A stretch of 64,000 nucleotides of DNA from Liolophura sinensis (lineage: Eukaryota > Mollusca > Polyplacophora > Chitonida > Chitonidae): NCBI RefSeq assembly GCF_032854445.1, contig NC_088304.1:32544810-32608809 (forward strand), given 5' to 3'. Under the pieces are notes generated by a model. That model searched no databases. It saw only the letters and a list, made by a program, of their open reading frames with translations, and had not been told where the DNA came from. Position 1 is the first letter of the stretch. Every line of letters starts with the position of its first letter. Positions 45,496 to 55,488 of this stretch are shown piece after piece. A program made the position numbers and the translations under genes.

Positions 45496-45930
45496 CTATA
45501 TAAAAACCCAATCGAACATCATTAAGTCGTTATCGTATGTCGTGCACGACGTGCCCAACGTATGTACAATAGCGTCCATGGGACAACCTCGAGCCCTCTG
45601 GGTCAAGTAATACACGCAATATTTTCCACAAACAACCGTGTCCAAACTCTGTAGCCGCCGATCATTCCACGTCCAGTGGTGTGTCCTCCGGTTGAGCCAA
45701 GCGGTTATATCGGTGTGGACGGTTGGGAGTCCGTACGAATCAAAGTATTCTCCTCGGAGATGAGGTGGGTCTGACCACATGTCTATGAAGACGGCTACCC
45801 AATGTTGTCCCGCGCGGAGGCACGTGTCTGTGTTGTTGATGCAGGCCCAGGGTGTGTCGTTCACTGGGTGAGGGAGGTGGTCTAGAGGGTCTAGAGCGTA
45901 GACATCCCCCAGCACGGCACGGGTAAACAC
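45496..45930 (-). CDS. adenain-like cysteine protease of the Polinton
   Basis: A 145-codon open frame related to adenovirus endoprotease (peptidase C5/Ulp1 fold), the maturation protease of Polintons and adintoviruses. Visible active-site set: His43 in AGQHWVAVFID, Asp64 in EYFDSYGLP, Gln94 and Cys101 in QSLDTVVCGKYC. The Gln-to-Cys spacing of seven equals that of adenain. Length is shorter than adenain (~200). The first residues are uncertain: no confident start is seen, and VACAIDGRV in a neighbouring frame just upstream suggests a frameshift at about 45930. This is the best-preserved gene of the element. Function would be cleavage of capsid precursors; activity is not implied. Confidence 0.8.
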   Translation of the reverse strand: MFTRAVLGDVYALDPLDHLPHPVNDTPWACINNTDTCLRAGQHWVAVFIDMWSDPPHLRGEYFDSYGLPTVHTDITAWLNRRTHHWTWNDRRLQSLDTVVCGKYCVYYLTQRARGCPMDAIVHTLGTSCTTYDNDLMMFDWVFI

Positions 45931-45984
45931 GTCCGTCTATAGCACACGCCACAATTGCACCGTGTCCATGTTGTTTTGGATTTT

Positions 45985-47243
45985 CAACTGGCGAAGTCAC
46001 AGAGCACGTTTCGGCTTTTGTCTATTTCTATGATATTGCTGAATTCGGCGTGGCACACCACGTTAATGGTTTCTGGCAGTGGCTTGGCAAACTGCATCTC
46101 CAGGCGCAAATCATCTTATTGCACTTGCTTCAGTTGGTGATCGTCGTGGAGGTTGAGGGTCAAGTCGAAACAAAACAACGTGTTACCTTCGGCGAACGTG
46201 GTGCGAAGGATGGCGTTCCCTTCGTCGTGAAAGAGGTTGGTAAAGAGGTTCATGTACGTTCTGATTCCCGGTCTCAAAGTCAGGTGTCAGGGGCTTTGCA
46301 GGAATTTGACGTCCGCCGACATGCAAGGGGACGAAGTTTGTGTACAAATGCTGGAAATGGAACGGGTTTTTAGCGTAGTTCCCGTCAAAAGCCGTGTTGC
46401 TTACACACCCCACCACTAAGCGTGTCTGTAAGCTGCCCAGAAATAGGTTTTGTTCGTTGATGAGGGTGTGGCCTTTAGGTACGGAGAAATACTTAGTCAG
46501 CACGCGGCGGATAGGGTACTTGGCAGGGGCTTTGGCCAAAGCTTTGAAATGCCCCAGTTTAACACCGCTGGTGACTTTGACTTCACGCACAAAGATCAGC
46601 ACCTCCTCCAAGCGGATCTTGTGGTCGGGAACCTCCTCACCGAACATCAAAGCAGACGCGTCCTTCGTCGGAGTGAGACAGATGCGGACGGTCACGTTGT
46701 TCAGCAGGCGCCCCATGTCAATCGACCGACTTCGATCTGTGAGCTGCAGCCGTTGGTCAAACCTTGTGTTGGTCTCATCTGTCGGGTCAAACTTCCCTGG
46801 GGTGTCCATGTACCGCAAAGCGAGGACAGCTGGGTGTTCTTGGCCTCTGTGCCGTAAGACAACAACGTCTCCAAGTAGGCACGGTATGGGTACATGTTGG
46901 TGGAAGCGGTGATAGGTTTATCGTTTTGGGAGACGTTGACCCGTCGCCACAGCGAATGCAGCCACAGGTTGGTCGGAGCTACACTCTTGCCGTCGTCCAC
47001 AACCTCTCCATCCCCGTCGAGGATTTTCCCCTTCACGTACAACATGTTGTTGGCCAAGTACAAGTAAGTGTCACCGTCCGCGTTGGTGATGAGAAATTCC
47101 ACGGGCCCCACATCGCTCAGGCTGGCAATGGGATTGTAGGCATCCCAGCTACCTATTCGAACGCTGGTGTCGGCAGGAGGTAAGGTCCACAAATCAAAGT
47201 CACGGCTGACCGACGGACAACACTCGGCGTGGGGGAAAGCCAT
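45985..47243 (-). pseudogene. Polinton major-capsid-like protein (F54H12.2-like), broken
   Basis: The frame 46701-47243 begins with an ATG and contains VEFLITNADGDTYLYLANNM and STNMYPYRAYLETLLSYG. The similarity continues in a second frame (46183-46818) with LLNNVTVRICLT, KYPIRRVLTKYFSVPKGHTL and RQIPAKPLTPDFE. It continues in a third frame from about 46200 down to about 45985, interrupted by a stop near 46125. The total span of about 1.26 kb fits the ~420-residue F54H12.2-like proteins found in Polintons. I think this is the double-jelly-roll major capsid protein, but the assignment to major versus another capsid protein needs a profile search. At least two frameshifts and one stop make it a relic. 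Confidence 0.7.
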
Positions 47244-47247
47244 GGCG

Positions 47248-47754
47248 TTACCTGAAAATATCCGGTGCGGAGCGGGGTTTGGTGCGTTGAGGTTGGCGTG
47301 GAAGCGCGTGTCTTCTGGGCCCTACGGGGAGTTGATGACGTATGGGAGCGGTACGTCTTCTGGGTCCTGTGTGCAGGTGACGAGTGGGAGCGGTGCGTCG
47401 AGTCTTCCGTTTTATAGACGTCCTGTCCATTCTGCGCACGGCGCAGCGACCGGCTTTGACCACCAGCTGTTCCCCCCCCCCCTCCAGAGCTCGTCGTTTC
47501 AAAGCTTGATTCACCGGCACTTCCTCGTGCCATACGTCACCCATGACTTTCAGTCCGGTACGTAACGCAATTTTACCTAGCGCTTTCACAGCCGGCTATA
47601 ACAAGGGCTGTGTCATTTTGATGAAACTGCCAAGCAAGCCGTGACAGCGCTGTACAACCGCAGCCCGAAGCACAGGTAACCCATCTCCGCCGGCTTGCTT
47701 GGTGTAATAGTCGATGTAGGATTGGTATATGGCGGGGTTGTCTTCGGCAGTCAT
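47248..47754 (-). pseudogene. small basic virion-type Polinton protein with one in-frame stop
   Basis: From an ATG at 47754 one frame runs to 47248, broken only by TAG at 47598-47596. The first part has AIYQSYIDYYTKQAGGDGLP, then a hydrophobic LLGSFIKMTQPLL. The second half has KALGKIALRTGLKVMGDV and an Arg/Lys/Pro-rich tail. The layout (short amphipathic N-terminus, basic C-terminus, between two capsid genes) recalls adenovirus pVI/pX-like minor components described for Polintons and adintoviruses. That parallel is an inference. Confidence 0.6.
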
Positions 47755-48354
47755 TGCAAGGGTAAAGCGCGCCGCTGTCGAAAGTGAAGTGTTAGCACCA
47801 CTTTACCGCGTTTAAATGCGACGGGTTGACCCGTATCGTCCCTAATATCAATTTCCACCGTCGAGAAATGCTTGGACTGCACGGGGATGTATTCCACGTG
47901 TTGGAAGGTCTTGGAGATGTTCTGCCCGTACTTCCTTTTCGTGGTGACCATGCGCAGCATCGGGGCCAGCGTGTATCCCACCACACGTGGTTCGATGATG
48001 TCCGTGTACACGTACAGCGTGGGTATGGTGGTCTGTAAATCCTCGGCACCGATATGTAGCAGATCCGCCGGCCCCACGACCCAATCGTACGGTAAATCCA
48101 TGAGCTGCTCCAGACGCGGGCTGAAACCTAGCCCCAGTTGTTTCCGAAACCGCAGGGTGTTTTTCCGCTGCCTATCATCGAAACCCGAACGTCTCATCAC
48201 CGGCGTAAGCCTTGAGTAATGGGATGTGTATGTGGGTCAACAAGTCGGTCAGACCCTGGGCAAGGTCTTTGGGTGAAGGGTAATAGCCTGCTGGCAATGT
48301 ATTGCTGGGGAAGTAGTCGAGCGAGATGTTACTGGGCAGCGTCACGTAAAACAT
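47751..48354 (-). pseudogene. Polinton penton/minor-capsid-like protein, frameshifted
   Basis: ATG at 48354 (MFYVTLPSNISLDYFPSNTL; LAQGLTDLLTHIHIPLL) runs about 60 codons to a stop at about 48170. A second frame (48200-47751) carries the rest: RLEQLMDLPYDWVVGPADLL, PTLYVYTDIIEPRVVGYTLA, HVEYIPVQSKHFSTVEIDIR, ending in LTLHFRQRR. About 200 residues in total, a single-jelly-roll size. The order of blocks matches the penton-like minor capsid protein of Polintons. The single frameshift lies near 48190. Its last codons overlap the ATG of the small basic gene by a few bases. Confidence 0.65.
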
Positions 48355-49120
48355 GTTGGTGAGGTGATCTCGGGGCGGACTGATCGATTTTCCATCTGGC
48401 GTAAGTATTTAATACGGATTCCACTTAAGCGGTGGTACGATGGCTGGAGACGGACGCAGTCGTCCCTTGGGTTGGCGTGGTGTGATGGCTTTGCTCTTGT
48501 TGGTCGTGGTTTTGGCGGGAGAAGGAGGAGGAGGAGGATGAGAGTGAGAACGGGCGGGTAGAGACCGTGATGTGGTAGGGGTGTGGTTTGCTTGAAATCC
48601 ACCAGCAAATACCCCTGAGGCTGGGTGGCATCCTCAAAAGCCTCGCGCACGTACTGCGTCCGCCCCGGAGCAATCTGTTTAGCGATCGTGGTAGTTTGAG
48701 ACGCGTGTCGCGGGTTTTTGAACAACACCAAGTAGTGTGCGTTCAGACTGATGGTACGATGATCTTTGGTTTTGTTGAACAAGTTCTGCACGATGTACAC
48801 CACCCTGATATTGCAGTGGTGGCTACCTTTGGTAAAGAGTTTTGTCACGCGTTCGTGCAATTCGGCCATCAAATCGTCCACGACGACTAACGTCCGCTCC
48901 CCCGGGTCGAAAGCTGACGGACTGGGCACACCTTCAAACCGAACGTTTGGTAACATGGTGTACATCGGCTTCCACTCCCAGTCACACCAGACGACGCGTT
49001 GCGGGTGTGGGTAAATGAGAGCCTGAGGTGCTCCACCAACTGTTTTACAAGCACGGGCTTTCCACACCCCGTTGGTCCGCTGACGATGCAGGTAAACGGA
49101 AACTCCCATCGAGTACTCAT
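48342..49120 (-). pseudogene. A32/FtsK-type DNA packaging ATPase, frameshifted
   Basis: From ATG at 49120 (MSTRWEFPFTCIVSGPTGCG) the Walker A motif GPTGCGK is followed by VLVKQLVEHLR. The similarity then moves to another frame at about 49015-49040 (PQALIYPHPQRVVWCDWEW). Walker B is TLVVVDDLM, followed by NIRVVYIVQNLFNK and a sensor-like SLNAHYLVLFKNPRHASQ. This is the genome-packaging ATPase of Polintons, adintoviruses and other PRD1-adenovirus lineage elements. The Pro/Arg-rich C-terminal ~70 codons after YLLVDFKQTTP are low in similarity and overlap the penton-like gene start by about 10 bp. Confidence 0.72.
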
Positions 49121-49505
49121 GGATTGAGAGTCTGGGTAAGTCAGTTCGGTTGGTCGTACGGGTGAGGGTGGGGAGCAGTGCGGGAGGCCGCTGCGGTCAC
49201 TGCCGTCGTCGCCGCGGGCGGGGCGGGTGAGGTAGCTGGACTGCTTCTGCGGCTGCTGCCGCACCGCGCCGTGTTGGGTGAAAAATAGACGGGTGTGAAA
49301 ACGGTGATCGGTACAGAATTGTTGTTAGGGAACGATGGTCGGTGACGCTGGCGGAGTGAACTGAACTTCAACCGGGGAATGATGGTGGGGTCCGAGGACG
49401 CGTCCTGGGTAGCTTAGTGGAAGTCAGGTCCTCGCCCGGTTTGGTGCTGACAAGCCGACGCGTGATGTCTCTCGGTGACGAGGGTGGTGATGGTGGTGGT
49501 GGTGG

Positions 49506-49724
49506 TTACGGTGGTGGGGGCGGGGACAAATTCTTCCCGGACCAACGAAGGAGCGTTTTGTTCAATTGCCCTTGTAGATATTGAAGGGTCGACTGGTCTT
49601 GGAGGAGCTGCACGCTGAGCTCCGTGGCCAGTCCACCCACTAAAACTCCGATGTTGAAGAGAACTCCGAGCATGGCTGCCACGGTCCCTTTATTCTCGCG
49701 CAAGCGTTGTACACACTGATCCAT
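49506..49724 (-). CDS. small ORF with one membrane segment
   Basis: 72 codons from ATG at 49724. Residues 13-34 (VAAMLGVLFNIGVLVGGLAT) form a hydrophobic segment, followed by a polar helix (LQDQSTLQYLQGQLNKTLLR) and a proline run. Upstream is the integrase, downstream a Pro/Ser-rich region (49141-49371) that could be a frameshifted continuation. No family recognised. Confidence 0.4.
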   Translation of the reverse strand: MDQCVQRLRENKGTVAAMLGVLFNIGVLVGGLATELSVQLLQDQSTLQYLQGQLNKTLLRWSGKNLSPPPPP

Positions 49725-49775
49725 CCCTTGAGGTAAGTGGTTCGGGAGTGACAGTTACTCCCGTCATCCTCGGGG

Positions 49776-50600
49776 TTAAATACGTTTAACGTCCGTGGCC
49801 GGCACCCAAGAATTAAAGCTGGGTGGATAGCCGACCCACTTCACCCAATAGTACAGTTTTCTTCGGCGACGTTCCCTTTTTAAGATCTTCTCCACCTGAT
49901 AAAACTGGTCTGCCGCGGCCGTCACCGGTTGCAGTTGGGTCTCGTAAAACGTCCCAAGCAACCGTTCCCCGTTCAAATCCTCCAGTGTGTACACGACAGG
50001 CTGACGAGGGTGGGTGCGGGCGATGCGAACATTTCCGTGCTCCAATTCGGGAGGTACGATTTTTCGAATTTCCCTTTCACTTTACTTACACGCACAAGAT
50101 CGCCGGCGCAATAACGTTACACCGATCGTTTGGACGTGGGTGGACCGTACAAGGCTTGACGCACTTTTTTCTGGTTCTGGGTGGTGACTTCGATGGGGGC
50201 CCGCCGTATATTCCGGTGATACGCTCGATTGTAACCGCGGACCAGCGCCGGTAAGGCGTCCATGTACGGCCGAGTGTTGTGAGCGGTGAAATATTTGTAC
50301 ATGCGACCTTTCAAAGTACGGTTAAACCGTTCTACAACGGATGCTTTGGTTTCATTAAACGTGTGAAAGAAAAACACCCCGTTGTCCTTTAAAAATGGTC
50401 TGTTCAGAAACTCTTTACCCTCGTCCGTTTGCAGGTACAACGGTCGACGTCCCGTCTTGGAAATACGTTGAAACGCCTCGATGAGACGAACACCGGTTTT
50501 GGTGCACAGTGGGATCACCCAGGCGTACTTGGAGAGGACATCGATGCAGGTAAGTAGGTTGTCGTCGTTCCCTTTGGCAAACGCTGTCATGTCGGCCGGC
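49776..50600 (-). pseudogene. Polinton retroviral-type integrase with chromodomain, broken
   Basis: The catalytic core lies in 50590-50117. Just upstream of the frame is RPADMTAF (first catalytic Asp), then LLTCIDVLSKYAWVIPL, LYLQTDEGKEF (second Asp) and SVVERFNRTLKGRMYKYFTA (Glu). A C-terminal chromodomain lies in 50045-49776: FYQVEKILKRERRRRKLYYW, then VKWVGYPPSFNSWV. Between them the connecting region DLVRVSK is in another frame, so the gene carries at least one frameshift. The N-terminal zinc-binding part is missing: similarity stops where the (TA)n tract begins. Integrases of this type insert Polintons with 6-bp target duplications; the chromodomain is thought to guide targeting. Confidence 0.85.
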
Positions 50601-50645
50601 CTCGTCCTTGATGTCCGTGTGTAGTGAGTGAACCTATCCCCGACA

Positions 50646-50647
<2 letters not shown>

Positions 50648-50707
<60 letters not shown>
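50648..50707. repeat. (TA)n microsatellite, about 30 repeats
   Basis: An uninterrupted ta run at the right edge of recognisable Polinton sequence. Frames reading IYIYIY across it are artefacts. Confidence 0.97.
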
Positions 50708-50709
<2 letters not shown>

Positions 50710-50779
50710 ATATATATTATCCAGTGTACATGTATTTTGTGCGTCATGCGAAGGTAAACGAAATTCAGGTGCCATTCGC

Positions 50780-50990
50780 GCGATCACCCCATTGGTCAGT
50801 TTTGGCGCAAATGGAGCTCACCCATTGGTCCGTTTTGGCGCGAAATTGTGCTCACCCATGGGTCCGTTTTGGCGCGACATGGAGCTGAAGGAGCTACTCC
50901 TCCCAACTTTACAAGTCGACGTTTTGCTCCCTTCTCTCTCATTGGTCAGTCAACGCAGACGTCAACGAAACACGCTGGTGACGTCACGCA
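50780..50990. promoter_or_regulatory. repeated CCAAT + E2F-like modules and a CRE
   Basis: Three 33-34-bp modules each have an inverted CCAAT box (ATTGG at 50791 and 50824; altered to ATGGG at about 50858) followed by TTTTGGCGC at 50800, 50833 and 50867. TTTTGGCGCG(AAA) fits the E2F consensus TTTSGCGC. A further ATTGG lies at 50941 and a perfect CRE, TGACGTCA, at 50979-50986. This is the architecture of S-phase-activated promoters. The nearest gene is the leftward integrase. Confidence 0.6.
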
Positions 50991-51080
50991 GACTCAACGA
51001 TAGGTCCGTTTTCCCGCCTCTTCCGCCTCCACAATTCCACCTCCTGAGTACGACATGTTCGCAACATTATATACTACTTT

Positions 51081-51259
51081 CGTATATCCAACTTGGCCAT
51101 TTAATTCAGATGGATAAATATACGGCCCGTAACCACAAGTTAAGCGGAATCCGACACATTCTTGAGGCACAGAGATTCTGGACGCTGAATCTATATTTAC
51201 TGATACGAGAATTCTACTCATTCTAAAGAATAAAGTCGTTCGAAGAGTCTCATGAATTC
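51081..51259 (+). repeat. interspersed repeat, copy 1 of a pair
   Basis: Diverged copy of 54816-54992: tatatccaac-tggc, taattca, agagattctgga, cgagaattctact. The second copy lies just upstream of the LINE, so both may be LINE 5' sequence. Confidence 0.7.
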
Positions 51260-51905
51260 CAAGACGCTTAGAAGCGGTTTTGACGCCTCGAGTGTCACAA
51301 TGACTTTGATCTGCTCCTTTTCACCGCCGAAACTAGGATGTAATTGTACTGTTGACTTCCTCACTAAAGTCACCCAAGAGGCTTTTCACAGTATTCCCTC
51401 AATCTTGACCTGCATTTCGTCATTCTATTCGGCATTTGCCGCCAGGTTTTCAGAGCATTACCTTCCGTTGTTTGCTTGACTTTCTTCAGGTATTTCTCTA
51501 GATTTAGTCGGAGTTTTTATTGCCGGTGTCCAGAGTTCTAACAAACTAAATTAGTGCTCGTATTATTGCTACCATGCCATGTTTTCGAAACGAGTCTGAG
51601 GAATTACGTCATGAAACAGAACACGTTAGAGATATTCTATAAGTTCATATCTATTGAAAGCTAAAAAGATATGGTTCTCCGTCACTCTAAGGCCTTCGAG
51701 CTCTGTAGAATCAACAAAAATATAAACGCACGAAACAATTTCAAATTGGTTTCTCTCAGTACTGAATAACATGCTAATTCAACAATTAGATTAAGTATTC
51801 ATTATGAATTGTAGCTTAAATTTCCACCAGATTTTCACATTTTAGGGCAATAATCTTGGAGCTATGGCAGCGTGAAAGCAGTTCACCCTCTTCGTGATGC
51901 TAACA
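51260..51905. other. intergenic, no gene seen
   Basis: The 75-codon plus frame at 51252-51479 has no recognisable domain. Confidence 0.4.
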
Positions 51906-52425
51906 ATGGACACAAATATGGTGTGCAAATCTGAACGCCTGTCCGCTTCCCTTCCAACAATATGGTGTGCAGATTTGAACGTCAGACCGCTTCCCTTCCA
52001 CCAATATGGTGTGCAAATCTGAACGTCAGACCGCTTCCCTTCCACAAATATGGTGTGCAAATCTGAACGCCAGACGCTTCCCTTCCATAAATATGGTTTG
52101 CAAATCTGAACGTCAGACCGCTTCCCTCCCACTAACATGGTTTGCAAATCTGAACTCCAGACCGCTTCCCTTCCACCAATATCGTGTGCAAATCTGAACG
52201 TCAGACCACTTCCCTTCCATCAATATCGTGTGCAAATCTGAACGTCAGACCGCTTCCCTTCCACAAATATGGTGTGCAAATCTGAACGTCAGACCACTTC
52301 CCTTCCATCAATATCGTGTGCAAATCTGAACGTCAGACCGCTTCCCTTCCACAAATATGGTGTGCAAATCTGAACGTCAGACCGCTTCCCTTCCACCATT
52401 ATCGAGTGTAAATCTGACAGCTTCG
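51905..52425 (+). repeat. 44-bp minisatellite, about 12 copies
   Basis: Unit ccaatatggtgtgcaaatct + gaacgtcagaccgcttccct + tcca, with Cs/Ts variants (atcgtgtgc, gaacgccag). Confidence 0.96.
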
Positions 52426-52859
52426 CTTCTTATAGCTTATGTCGTACCCTGAGCGTCGACGTCGGCGTCTAACACCGAGGAAAGCAGCGTTTGGGTAGGT
52501 ATCTTAAAAAGTAATACAGGTATTAAGATCAGGGTTGGCACACATGTAGAGCACAATAACAGGAGGGAAAATGTTTCATCGTTGATTCGATATGTACTTA
52601 TTAAATACCGTAAGTTACTGAATTCTTGACTTAGCGTCAAATGCACGATTTCAGTATTTCAGTATTGAGCTGAAATTACGCACTCATGCGCCTCCTACAG
52701 TCAAGCTTTTTGGTAGTCTTGCTACGATTTCCTAGTTTAGAAACTGACAAGCAGGTTTGAATTATAAACATTAGAAGCCCTGTTTCGACATTCTCCGTCA
52801 CGGTATTAACAGCACTACAGACCAAGCATCAACATTACACGGGAAATAAATAAAATAAA

Positions 52860-53012
52860 ATGGTGGCCGAGGGGGCTTAGCACGCCGGTCGCTGTGAGTT
52901 CAAGTCCAGCTTATGTTGGCTTTCCTCTGCGACTGTATTTGTGAACTTGCGGATGGTCGTGGGTTTTCCGGTTTTCTCCCACCATAATAATAATAATAAT
53001 AATAATAATAGG
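52860..53012 (+). mobile_element. MetaSINE 5' part with ATA microsatellite
   Basis: Head gtggccgagggggcttagca + cgccggtcgctgtgagttcaagtcc (A box and B-box-like gttcaagtcc), then gcggatggtcgtgggttttc + cggttttctcccaccataat. The element then dissolves into an (ATA)n run instead of the usual tail. Confidence 0.85.
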
Positions 53013-53344
53013 TAAATATAGGTAAAATATGGTATATCAATGTAAAATTACCAATATAATTTTATTTCAACCTGTCAGAATGTTAGAGGGTTTTTAATTT
53101 ATAATTAATATTAAATGTTTTTTTTTATTTTCAGCGTACGAAGTTATCTGTAAGTGCGTCGTTCTGCCAACAAAGATAAGCTCACACATCAACATAAATC
53201 GCCCCCCAAGCTTTTGCCGAAGCGACTGTGGTCTTTTCAAAAATATTCGAAAAGGCCATCTGTAAAATGTTTAATTGTTTTAACTGAGAAAAAGTTATCC
53301 AAGTGATATTTTGGCGGTATTGGGAAAGCTAAAACCTTACAGCT

Positions 53345-53850
53345 GTGTTATATACAGTGTCTAGGGTAACATCAGGAATGTAATATAAATATGGTTCTCA
53401 GAAGCACAGCAGTGTGGAGGCCGGGTACGTTCTGCTCTATACACGGTTATATATAAATTCTCAGGTACTATCAGGCAAAGAATATGCAGTGAGAAGGCCG
53501 GGTATGGTCTGCTTTATGGCACGCTTATATACTGAGTCCCGGGTTACATCAGGAACTTAATACGGTTCTCAGAAGCACAGCGGTGAGAAGGCCGGGTATG
53601 GTCTGCTCTATACACGGTTATATACGGATTCTCAGGTACTATCAGGCAAAGAATATGCAGTGAGAAGGCCGGGTATGGTCTGCTTTATGGCACGATTGTA
53701 TACTGAGTCAATGGCAGCATCAGGTATGGAATATAAAGATGGTTCTCAGAAGTAGAACAGTGAGAAGGCAGGGTATGTTCTGCTTTATGGCACGATTATA
53801 TACATATTCCCAGGTACCATCAGGCAAAGAATATAAAGAATGAATACTGG
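53345..53850 (+). repeat. tandem repeat of ~115-130 bp, about 4 copies
   Basis: Blocks ggttacatcaggaa, atggttctcagaagcacagc, ggtgagaaggccgggtatgg, tctgcttta-ggcacg and ttatatac recur. Related diverged copies lie at 61325-61850. Confidence 0.85.
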
Positions 53851-53942
53851 CATTCTCCGGCCTCCATAACTCAGTTGGTAGAGAGAATATAGGCTTAGCA
53901 CTATAAGTAAACATGCTCATGCATATCTCTTCTAAAAAAGGT

Positions 53943-54146
53943 AATGTGGTACAACATTGATGTAGTGTATGACTGATATATTGCTTTAGCTCACAGCTTT
54001 GTGATACATTAATGTGGTACAACATTGATGTAGTGTATGACTGATATATTGCTTTAGCTCATAGCTTTGTGATACATTAATGTGGTACAACATTGATGTA
54101 GTGTATGAATGATATATTGCTTTAGTTCGTAGCTTTGTTACATATT
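53943..54146 (+). repeat. 68-bp tandem repeat, 3 copies
   Basis: aatgtggtacaacattgatg + tagtgtatgactgatatatt + gctttagctcatagctttgt + gatacatt, starting at 53943, 54011 and 54079. Confidence 0.95.
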
Positions 54147-54181
54147 GTGACAGTCTAGCATATATATGACTCGTACGTAAA

Positions 54182-54487
54182 GAGTGAGTGAGTGCTTGGG
54201 GTATAACGTCGTACTTAATTTTTCGCTCATTTTAGGATTTCCACCGCTCTTTTATCTAGTGCTGCTTCACTGAGTCGACTTATCGAAGGCAAGAAAGCCT
54301 CCACACCGAAAACATTATACTGACACGGGTGAACCAGTCGTTTCACTTCCCCTTAATGCTGAACGCCAAGCGAGGAAGCTACAACTTCCTCTTTTTTTGA
54401 AGTCTTAGGTGTGATCCGACCCAGGACTGACCCTGGATCTTCCGTACCCAAAGATGACGCTCTACCAACTGAGCCATCGGGGTTGGT
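54182..54487 (-). mobile_element. tRNA-derived SINE, 'gtacgacgttaaacccc' tail family
   Basis: On minus the tRNA head ccgatggctcagttggtaga + gcgtcatctttggg has a good A box. It is followed by the family's gaggaagttgtagcttcctc block and ends in gtacgacgttataccccaag + cactcactcact. Missing a ~60-bp internal stretch present in the 15588-15962 copy. Confidence 0.9.
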
Positions 54488-55488
54488 AAACCTAAGTAAG
54501 AAGAAATACACAAATGCAGCTTTTTAAGAATCTATGCATCGTAACAGACATTTGTCTACCAAAATGGACAGCCGTCCCAGGTCAGTAATCGCAAAGTCAT
54601 TTCCCAAAGCGATGTTTAAAACCGACTAACAAAAAACTAAAAAAGGAATATGAAGTATGAAATTGAAAAAGTCAACAGTTTTCGATGATGTTGGAAATGC
54701 GCATTGTATGTTCTACGCGAATGAGTGAAATCAGTGTTAAAATCGTGTGCCATGTTTGTATATAAGTTGTCGATAATAAAATATGTATCTCAGTTGCGCT
54801 TTGATTGCAACTGTTCATATATCCAACGTGGCGATCTAATTCAACAACCTGAATAACTGCCCGGGTTTAGGGCGGAATTAGACACAATGATGAAGCATAG
54901 TGCCAGAGATTCTGGACACTCTGGTCATATTCACGTAATAGAGAATTATACTTATTGTAAAACTGAAGAAACTTGAACACAGAGAAATCCCGTAAATGCC
55001 TGTCCTCTGGTGTAACCCTCTCTCCCGAGACTGTAGGTTAGGAAGAGATGTGATAGAGACAGCCCACAGTGTTTCCGGTGGAGATCGGGTGTGTTGCGGA
55101 TGTCTGGTGTTCTTTTTCTCTCAATCGTTTGTTTGGCCAAGATGTTGTGAGTATGTTTAAGTTCCTTTGAGTTATTTTGAAGTTAATTATATACTCATCC
55201 AAAACTTTTTTCTTTTTTTTTTAAGGCTAGTTAGTTTATAGTTTTATAGGTACGGTTAGCACTGCTGAGTTAGACGTACTTTTTCACTTGTGTGACTCTG
55301 AACTAACACGGGTATCTTTGTCTGACCAGTCCTGAGTATCCCCAGGACCAGCACGCTAACTGTCTTGTCCATTTAACATCATTTCTATTTGTCTTGTGTT
55401 ATGCATGCACTGATAGGTCGGTTAGAGTAGTTTTCTTTCCGTATATATTTTCCCCATTTTCAGCGTCCGACATAGCGTCGGAGGGGAA

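Larger units (their letters stand above)
44500..50640. mobile_element. degraded Polinton/Maverick (adintovirus-like) element
   Basis: A compact block with the Polinton gene set: PolB relic on plus; on minus, from left to right, adenain-like protease, major-capsid-like protein, small basic protein, penton/minor-capsid-like protein, A32-type packaging ATPase, small membrane ORF, and integrase with chromodomain. The two groups converge at about 45.36-45.41 kb, each with AATAAA signals. GC content is clearly higher than in the flanks. Almost every gene has at least one frameshift or stop, and at about 6.1 kb the element is far shorter than the usual 15-20 kb. Terminal inverted repeats were not found; the right edge runs into a (TA)n tract. 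Confidence 0.88.

Noticed and set aside
50624-51226. 200-codon open frame starting in IYIYIY
   Set aside because: Translation of a (TA)n microsatellite joined to promoter-like DNA.
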